DNA of 64,000 bases from Neurospora intermedia (Eukaryota; Ascomycota; Sordariomycetes; Sordariales; Sordariaceae). Below are positions 56,766-64,000 of the stretch, piece after piece. Each line of letters starts with the position of its first letter. Position 1 is the stretch's first letter. Position numbers and translations under genes: made by a program. The notes beneath the pieces were generated by a model. The model ran no database searches and was not told the DNA's origin. It worked only from the letters and a program-made list of their open reading frames with translations. The stretch spans positions 3,782,001 to 3,846,000 of the forward strand of contig BTPP01000003.1 in assembly GCA_037102815.1 (NCBI GenBank), given 5' to 3'.

Positions 56766-58585
56766 GGTGCCTGTGTTCTATCCGAAATCGCAAAGCCACG
56801 AGGCTAGGCGCAGCTGCCGTAGGAATCGATCCGCGTCAAGCTCAAGTTGGATTACTAGGTAAGGAGGCGCGGAGGCGCACTGGCACGTTACTGGCAATCA
56901 ATCTTCGCGGATGTCTGCTTTGTGGCAGGTCAAAGCGTGAGGAGGGGATATGGAAGACTTCAGGAGCTGCCAATGCAATTGCAAACAAGTGACGGCAGTT
57001 TAAATGGACAGTAAAGACACAGACAGGTACCTGAGGGCAGACTGTTTGGGTGTCAGATGGAATGCGCCCGAGAGCATTGGGCTACAGCTCTGTGTGTAAC
57101 AGTAGTAAAGAAGATGATAAGGGGTCAGGTATGATGATGAAGTCAGAGTTTGGGTCAGGTCGGCATGTTAGTACCTGGACTGTACCATAATGTTCCGGAA
57201 CAAAGTCGTTTGGGTTCAAGGAAGGACAAGAAGTCGAAATGGATTGGGTGTGTGTGGCCTGTGATGCCACTGTAGCGAGAAGTGTACTTTAGTGTAGCAA
57301 CCCCCGGTTAAAGGCGATCGCCAAGCCGTCCCTCCCCTCCTGTCAGGGGAAGCTCAAGGCAGCGGCAGGCAAGCCGGGGGCAGTCCGTCATCGAGAGCTC
57401 GGGCCGGGCATTCAGGTTCAAGTCTTGGCAGCTGGGTCTGCTTCATTCTAAATGGCTTGGCAGCCCAGATGCTTTGACTGGGGGTCCCTGCTGGGGACGG
57501 TGCCTGTGAAGAAGATCGGAACAACGGGGGTTTTGCTTTTCTGGAATCCCTAAAATAGCTGGGGGGATCAACCGGAGATCAGGCCAAGTTGCAATGACTT
57601 GCATTTATCGAGCATCACATTGGATACTGTATGATGTGATGGTGTGGTTATTCGAGTATAACACTGGCTGTCGAATTGGCTACCGTTGTTCACAGATGGC
57701 CATCCTTTATACGTCTGCGAAGAATCGAAATGCTGTTGGAGGCTGCCTGTTTGTAAACAAAGAAGAAGAGATCGCACGTGCCACGTCTCCAACGGTCCAT
57801 ACCTAATCTTGGGGATGGGGGTCAGGCACTGGGTGAGTGAACTTGATGATCGATCAGGATCCCACAATGATAAACCAAAGACACTCAGCAACGTCTGCTT
57901 AACTTCTTCGCCCAAAAGCCCAACACGAACCACATGGCTTGAGTTTCACGATGAGTTGTGCCCAAAGTCGAGCAGGGCTGCCGAGTACCGAACGTTTCAA
58001 GAGGTCGCATTATGCACTCCACTAACACAATACGACAGCCCAAGCAGTGATCGCTACGTATCTAGGTAGCCAGCACTAACGTTGTAAGCGTGTCCGTAGC
58101 AGACGTCACCGTGCACGCGACCCTTCTTCCTCCACCCTGCCTAGGCCCTACGTAGCTCTGGCCATCTCCAGCTGTCCATGGCGGGCAGAGTGTCGACGTC
58201 TCCGTTGTCCACGATCCAGATTTGTCCACAACATCCATCTTGATGACGGTGGCTCTGGGACGCTGCTACGAACAGGCCACCGAGGCCATATCCAAACCAT
58301 ATCTTCCATTCTCAACCTTCTTTTTCTCCTATTGATTTTCACCATCTTTTGCCCTTCGCCATCCCTGGCCAATCTTCATTCGGGGAGCTACCCGTAATTA
58401 ACTGCAGCGAGCTCTTCCTCCATCAAAGAACCCTACTGGGTAGCGATCCTCTCTGCGACAGATCCGAGCCCTTCTTTATCTTGACCACACCTCGTCCCCC
58501 TTCCTGGAAAATCACGATTTCCCCGCGACAACAGACGGCGACCTGATTAGTCCGCCAAAGCATCATACCTCAGCAAGCGATCAAC
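56766..58585. other. 1.8-kb divergent intergenic region
   Basis: Promoters of the golgin (minus) and Lunapark (plus) genes. It holds GGTACCTG motifs near 57028 and 57170 and a C/T-rich leader before 58586. No gene seen. Confidence 0.5.
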
Positions 58586-59839
58586 ATGGTTTCCCTATGG
58601 CCATGGAAGGTATGCCGCCCAACTCACCCAGCCTGCAAGAGGGGTAAAGGTTCATTCCCAGGGCCCTGCTGACACCAAGGTCAATAGAAGGAGGACTCCT
58701 CTCCAGCTTCGTTCGAAAAGGCACTTTCGGCCCTCTCAGGAAGGATCACAGTCACGCAGACCAGACTCGATAATGTCCGATCGACCGCGCGACGAGTGAA
58801 GGGCCTTGCGACCCTTTATCTCGGTTTCGCCTACCTCGTCTACACCATCGTTGCGCTTCTCGTCATCGGCTGGAAAAACATGGGTCCACAGGAATGGACA
58901 GGAATGGCCGGCGGCCCCGTGATCATCTACCTTGTTCGCACTTTATCGACCATGTTCTTCGACTACCGGATCAACGGCCTCAATGCGAAACTTGAGTACC
59001 TCCAGACCGAGCGAGCCAAGACCATTCAGAAACTCAAGGACGCGACCCGGTACGACTCCACCCTCGAACTGCTCGAGAAGTACGGCGGACCGGAGAACAA
59101 GATCAGGAGGCGTGCCAGTAAGAAGGGTGGCGACGATGACAACGACGAGGATGGCGCCCAAAGATCCAAGAAGTCTCAGGGCAGACACGCAAACCGCATC
59201 CACATCGCGCCGCCTCCCACTGCCAACATCCAGCGCCCCGGCGCCGTCGGTCCCAACATGCCGCAACCCGGCGCTCCTCCCCGTGGCCAACAATTAGCTC
59301 CCTCGCCTATGCCTCCTCACGGCCCGGAGCCGTCCGCCGAGTTTGCCCCGAACGCTTTTGAAACCAACCCTCGCGCGTCCCCCGCTCCACCGCACGCCCA
59401 ATACCCACTCGCCGCGGCTGCCATGGCGGCGCCCACGGAATCACACTGGTACGACCGCATTCTCGACACGCTCATCGGCGAGGACGAGACCGCGGCCAAG
59501 AACAGGATTGTCCTCATCTGCAAGAAGTGCCGGCTGGTCAACGGACAGGCCCCTCCCGGGACGAAGAGCCTGTCTGAGATTGGCAGATGGAAGTGCATGT
59601 CCTGCGGGGCTGCCAACGGCGAGATGGACGAGGGAAAGAGGATCGTGAGGGAAGTGATTGGTGGAGGTAGAAGTGAAGAATCTCTTGTCCACTCTCAGTC
59701 CGGTGACGATGCGACTAGCTTGGGCAGTTTTGGGGAGGAGTTTGCTGATGAGGAGTTGGTGGATCGTAGCGAGGCTGCGGAGAGCGACAAGGTGCAGGAG
59801 CGTCCGGAAAAGAGGCTGAAGACGGAGGGCAGCAAGTGA
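58586..59839 (+). CDS. Lunapark (Lnp1) ER three-way-junction protein
   Basis: Exons 58586-58609 and 58688-59839 give 391 aa starting MVSLWPWK. The short first exon encodes only eight residues. A coiled segment (SFEKALSALSGRITVTQTRL) precedes two membrane spans at about 46-72 and 80-102, forming the Lunapark hairpin, then a second coil (AKLEYLQTERAKTIQKLKD). A Pro-rich cytosolic part leads to the family zinc ribbon with Cys286, Cys289, Cys311 and Cys314 (CKKC ... CMSC), all present. Lunapark stabilises tubule junctions of the endoplasmic reticulum and counters atlastin/Sey1-type fusion. The acceptor is TAGAAG, so splicing 3 nt later (58691) would drop one Lys. Confidence 0.93.
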
Positions 59840-60516
59840 AAGGTTACATATCGTGTGGGAGGACTGCGCGCTGCACACTTTTCTTTTGTGTCATTTTGGT
59901 TTCCGTTCATCCATCGCTGGGCGGTATGATTGGGTTGTAAGCTGTGTTTTTAGCAGGTGTTGCGTTGATACCGCGCTATCTGGTATTCGTTCCGTAAAAG
60001 CATCTGGGGCTGGAGTCTAACGGAGAATCGAAACTGCTTGACAATTGGCATGGGTTTGGGGCTTGCCTTTCTGCCCTTTCTCGTTCATAAATCCTATTCT
60101 TGGGACCAAGAGAACATTGGTGCCTTTGAATGTCCGAAGTTCAAGTGACGCCTCTGCCTTTGTCTGCACAAAATCTCCAAGCTTAATACCGCGAGTAGAA
60201 TGGAAGCTACTCGCTACCAACTGGTAGTTTGTGAATAGTCATGACGCGAGACTTGTCACATATGAATTGGTGTGCCCAGAGATATTTTGGTTATAATGGG
60301 TTTCTTTGATATGCAGTGAGCCACGTCCAGCCTGTACTTTGCACACTCATTGTCGCTGGAGAATTTCATGAGGATTCTGGTTGTTAACTCGTCTATCCCA
60401 GGCCATTCCTTAAATTAGATTGTTTCTGTAGGTATGGAGTCAGAAGAACTCCCTTGTCACTTGAGAAATAGAAAACACGAGGAGGGTTGGTTTTCACAAA
60501 GCCTAATTACTTACCT
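59840..60516. other. intergenic region
   Basis: 3' flank of Lunapark and promoter of the Ser-rich gene. No gene seen. Confidence 0.5.
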
Positions 60517-60524
60517 ATTTAAAC
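60517..60524 (+). promoter_or_regulatory. TATA-like element of the Ser-rich gene
   Basis: TATTTAAA 211 bp before the chosen ATG, followed by a C/T-rich leader. Confidence 0.4.
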
Positions 60525-60734
60525 GTCCACACTCTCGCAGCCCACTTGTTGGTATTCCAGCACATTGATCTTTTTAATTTGCACAAGTCTCGTCGGCACA
60601 GTGAGCCGATACTTTTCCTCAACGTAACCTCTTTTTCGACCTCTCTTCAACCTCTCTTCAACTTCATACCAAGTCTCTCACCCACCATCTCACCTCCATG
60701 CAGAAAGCCCACGTCAACAACCCACACCGCAGCC

Positions 60735-62177
60735 ATGACACCCTTTCCCCAAGACATCACAAACCCTCACTCACTCTCCACCTTCACCCTCCCCTTACGT
60801 CCCCGCCCCAATGGGGGTAGTTCCAGTAGTGGTGGCTGTAATGGTGGTGGACATTATCACGCTATCATCCAACAATTCTCCGGCTTTACAATTGGCGAGT
60901 ACCAAACTCCACAAGGAGACCGCCATGTGGAAACCCGCCGCCATCAAGAGCAGCAAGTTGTCCAAACTACCACGACGACTACAACGATCACATCGAGAAC
61001 GACAGCCACGGGACCCAAACACGGGAACATGGACAGGGACAGGGACATACTTGTTAACCCTGTTTCTGCTTCTGCCGTCATGGATCCGCGATCCCCTATT
61101 CACAACTGCAGTTCCAGTTCCAGTTCGGACTTTTCGACTGTGGCGTCCAAGACGGCGACGAGGGCAAGGGCAAGCCGTCATTCGAAGCCTGCGTCATCCA
61201 ATAGTATATCGGAGGTATCCGTTGAGTCGGGGGGGACTGGAGGAGGAGCTTCTCCGAATATGAAGAAGTATTTGAGAACAAGAAGGGGCGCGATTTCGGG
61301 GCCTAGTTGCCCTGGTCCCGCTCCCGGTCCTGGTCCTCTGAGTTTGGCTTTGACTTCGGCAAATCCGGCTCCGGCTCCAAGATCATCGTGGCGTTCGAGC
61401 AGCTCTAGACCTGGTCGTTCCAGACCGTATGGTGGGGAGCAGCTGTTGTTGCCTGCGCCTTCGATGGGTTCGGGTTCTTTTGCTTCCGGGTCCGACTCTG
61501 GTCTCGGTTCTGAGATGAGTGGTGGTACTACCGGTAGCAGAGCTGGTGGCAGAAATGGTAGCACTACTGGGGCTACTACTAACCGGTTGAACCAAGCTCG
61601 ACTTTTACCTTTCTCTCCCAGGGGTTGGCCAGACCACAACCGTAATGGCTCCCAAATCATCACTGATCCCGCTGGATTTCCCGACTCATCATCAGTTGTC
61701 TCCAATGAAAGCAGTAGGAGTATAAACACCGTACGTCTGTTGGACTTGCACACCTCACCGCCGCCGCCGCCGTCGGCATCCTTACGAATCAGTGCTAGTA
61801 GGCTATCGCATAACCCTCGAATTAGGACCGGAGAGATCACGCCGGGGGATTCTATCTCCCAGATTGGATCATCTGCCTCTGCCTCTGCCTCCGCCTCATC
61901 CTCAACAGTACAGAGAAATGGAGGACAACCATCGTCGCTAACCCTTCCGATCCGGAACTTACCTCTACGGGGTGTCCGGCATGTTGCTGCTTCTGAGGTT
62001 GAATTATCGCCGCGTATTCGTCTTGAAGAAGAGGACCGCTGGATTTTACCATCGAGTACACCTGGGAGGTTTGGGGCTCCGCCGCTTTCTGCATTTGGAT
62101 CTGGGTCGTCAAGGGATTCCTCTTCGAGGGATTACCGCCAAGTCGTTGTAGCAAGTAGCAAGTGTCCGTCTACCTAG
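60735..62177 (+). CDS. Ser/Gly/Pro-rich disordered protein, 480 aa
   Basis: The start is the ATG at 60735 (gcagccATGAC; MTPFPQDITNPHSL). The frame is open upstream to 60546, but that part is leader-like. The protein is low-complexity: Gly/Ser blocks, a Thr run, GPAPGPGPLSL, a Ser-Ala dipeptide run and poly-Pro. More ordered pieces are YHAIIQQFSGFTIGEYQTPQ, EVELSPRIRLEEEDRWILPS and TPGRFGAPPLSAFGSG; the last two look conserved. The stop codon lies within a TACCTAGGTA palindrome. No family recognised. Translation of the full frame is likely because it stays open for 480 codons. Confidence 0.65.
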   Translation: MTPFPQDITNPHSLSTFTLPLRPRPNGGSSSSGGCNGGGHYHAIIQQFSGFTIGEYQTPQGDRHVETRRHQEQQVVQTTTTTTTITSRTTATGPKHGNMDRDRDILVNPVSASAVMDPRSPIHNCSSSSSSDFSTVASKTATRARASRHSKPASSNSISEVSVESGGTGGGASPNMKKYLRTRRGAISGPSCPGPAPGPGPLSLALTSANPAPAPRSSWRSSSSRPGRSRPYGGEQLLLPAPSMGSGSFASGSDSGLGSEMSGGTTGSRAGGRNGSTTGATTNRLNQARLLPFSPRGWPDHNRNGSQIITDPAGFPDSSSVVSNESSRSINTVRLLDLHTSPPPPPSASLRISASRLSHNPRIRTGEITPGDSISQIGSSASASASASSSTVQRNGGQPSSLTLPIRNLPLRGVRHVAASEVELSPRIRLEEEDRWILPSSTPGRFGAPPLSAFGSGSSRDSSSRDYRQVVVASSKCPST

Positions 62178-64000
62178 GTAGTGGGTGCATGGTCACTGGC
62201 GGGAAGTAATGTAAGTTGTGCGTAGTCGGGGAAAGGGTTGAAGGTATTTTGGGGATCAATGACCACATAGCTTGTAGCTGTCAACTGGGTCGGATTCGAC
62301 TCTTGCAGCTGTTCCGTAATGTTTTTGACCTTGGTAGGACGACGATAATTGAAAATAGTAATTGGCAATCATACAGATTCGTGAGCATGAGACTCTCTGC
62401 GGATGTGGTCAGGTGAATAAGCGGAGGACAGGCATTCTTTCGTGAGCTGAGGCTTATCGTCACATCCATGATTGATGGCGAGAGGAGAGGACTTTGGCTG
62501 ACGTTGGCAAATGGTGCGCTGGGTACTATCAAGCACTAACATAGATAGTGGTTTGTGCCACACTATTTTAGCTAAGAGCTGATATACCCTGTTTGGAAAG
62601 ATGCAGCTGCATGAAGCCCCCCCACACTAAACTCTTTTCCAAACATGATGCGACTGTGCGAGACGCCGAGAGGTTATCATCACGTTGGTTGATGAGCCTC
62701 CTCTCTTGGACGGAACGAGTTAGCCAAGGTGGTAAGAGGGGTTCCTGAAAGCGGGGAGTGATGATGCCGCATGACCTTTGGGTCATTCCTTTTGAATTCT
62801 TCACTGTTAACAAGTCTCGAGAATCGCGGCAATCGCCCCCTCGCTCGATTTGTCGGATGATGACCCCAATCCAACAACCTACCGATTCGACAATATTCGG
62901 GGCCGCGAAGGAATCGCTGCTTTGCTCTGGACGCTCGATCAACAACGTCGACCCTGGGTCAGCACATGCACTGTAGCGCGACTCCGCATGCCGTGTTGAT
63001 TCCTTTGCAGCTCTGCTTTTTGATACAGACTGGCCCTATCTTTTCAAAGGTTATCTTTGGGCTTCAGAGAGAACGAAGAAGAAAAGGACCCGAGCCGATC
63101 CACGTAGAAACAGGTCCCACGCACGGCACCTCCGAACAAGTACTTGCAGTTGAGAAGGAGGGAGGGGGGCTTTGTTTACATTGGACATTGGTTGGAGGAG
63201 GGGGCACCGAGGGGTCGATCTGGCTCGCTTCATTGCATGTTGGAGCTGGAAAGCGGGAGTAGCTGACCTGTCGCAAGCTGCCGCTCTGTCATTACCTGAA
63301 ACCCGAAATTTTGACCACTTTGTGAGGGCCTCACTGGGCCTGTATCGTTTCACCACGTCAGCCAGCCAGTTCCACGGTTCTGCGAAACTTCCCATCCCGA
63401 TTCCTTCCCAACTGCGACTTGAACGGTACTGCAGTACTTCCGTTGTTACCTAAGCTTGCATGCCGAAGGAATACGCGAATCAGAAGCGTCCCCTCCATTC
63501 CTTCCAACCAACATGGAGCAGGTCCCCGTCCTGAGTGGCACCTGCCATCTGCATTCCCAATTCGATATCATCACAAGGAAGGAGCAGCAGTGGACAGTAC
63601 CCAAAGCTGGAAGCTACCCCTGCCTCTCCTTGCCTTCCATCTTTTGCCTCAAGCTCCCCAAGCTTCCTCCCTCTTTCTTCTTCAAGTGCCTTCATCCAAA
63701 TTGTCCTCCTTCTCGTCACCATCGGCACTCACTCATGCAACACAACCTCGCTACTTCTTGCCTGAGTCTCCTTCTCTCCCTCCAACACTCTCTTCAAGTT
63801 GTAAGGCTTCCTTGCTAGTAGTCTACCTCCAGTCTCCAGCGGTGTTGTTACTGTTTCCATTGTCGGACAACTACCCATCGATCCAAATCCCTTGTTTCTG
63901 CTCCTCCCCTTCTTCGCTAGACTATCTTCACTTTGAGCCGTCAGCTACTTGGCGCCATGATGTCCACAGCTGTCTGACTGATTGCCATTCAGGCGTCGAC
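62178..64000. other. non-coding window end
   Basis: No convincing gene. From about 63.4 kb the plus strand becomes C/T-rich (CTTCCCTCTTTCTTCTTC), as in the promoter and leader of a gene starting beyond the window; this is inference. Confidence 0.4.

Overview
The window looks like chromosomal DNA of a filamentous ascomycete (Pezizomycotina, most likely Sordariomycetes). The reasons are short introns of about 50-100 bp with GTRNGT donors and CTAAC/CTGAC branch sites, GC-rich coding DNA between long non-coding stretches, a cellulolytic AA9 enzyme with a CBM1 module, a stand-alone AA8 haem domain, GRIP-golgin and Lunapark genes with fungal gene structure, and a single dispersed tRNA gene. The genus cannot be fixed from sequence alone.

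Layout. 0-8 kb: an ATP-grasp protein cut by the window edge, a short-chain dehydrogenase with a mitochondrial-type N-terminus, and a SWIRM-domain protein. 8-18 kb: about 10 kb with no convincing protein gene, holding one tRNA-Gly(GCC). 18-31 kb: an F-box/propeller protein, a six-exon secreted lactonase of the SMP-30 class, an AA9 lytic polysaccharide monooxygenase, a degenerate gene, an alpha-glucoside-type sugar transporter, and a GNAT-like gene broken by one in-frame TAG. 31-37 kb: an intact enolase paralogue, a 1.16-kb dimeric MITE, and a soluble SREBP-type bHLH-zipper factor. 37-53 kb: a 4-kb gap, a secreted AA8 cytochrome, then five genes for intrinsically disordered proteins. 53-64 kb: a GRIP golgin, Lunapark, one Ser-rich disordered protein and a non-coding end.

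How the genes may fit together. The AA9 enzyme, the AA8 cytochrome, the secreted lactonase and the sugar transporter all suit extracellular plant-polysaccharide oxidation and uptake. They lie 1-20 kb apart with unrelated genes between, so this is a shared theme rather than a tight cluster. The golgin and Lunapark genes are divergent neighbours acting in the Golgi and ER.

The most notable points are: (1) the MITE lies exactly at the stop codon of the bHLH gene, its 3-bp target duplication (TCA) being the complement of the TGA stop; (2) the MITE carries TTAGGG telomere-like motifs; (3) the GNAT-like gene has one in-frame stop; (4) a run of disordered-protein genes, three of them ending in tryptophan; (5) several spliced genes whose exons are not evident from ATG-started ORFs, reconstructed here by reading splice signals.
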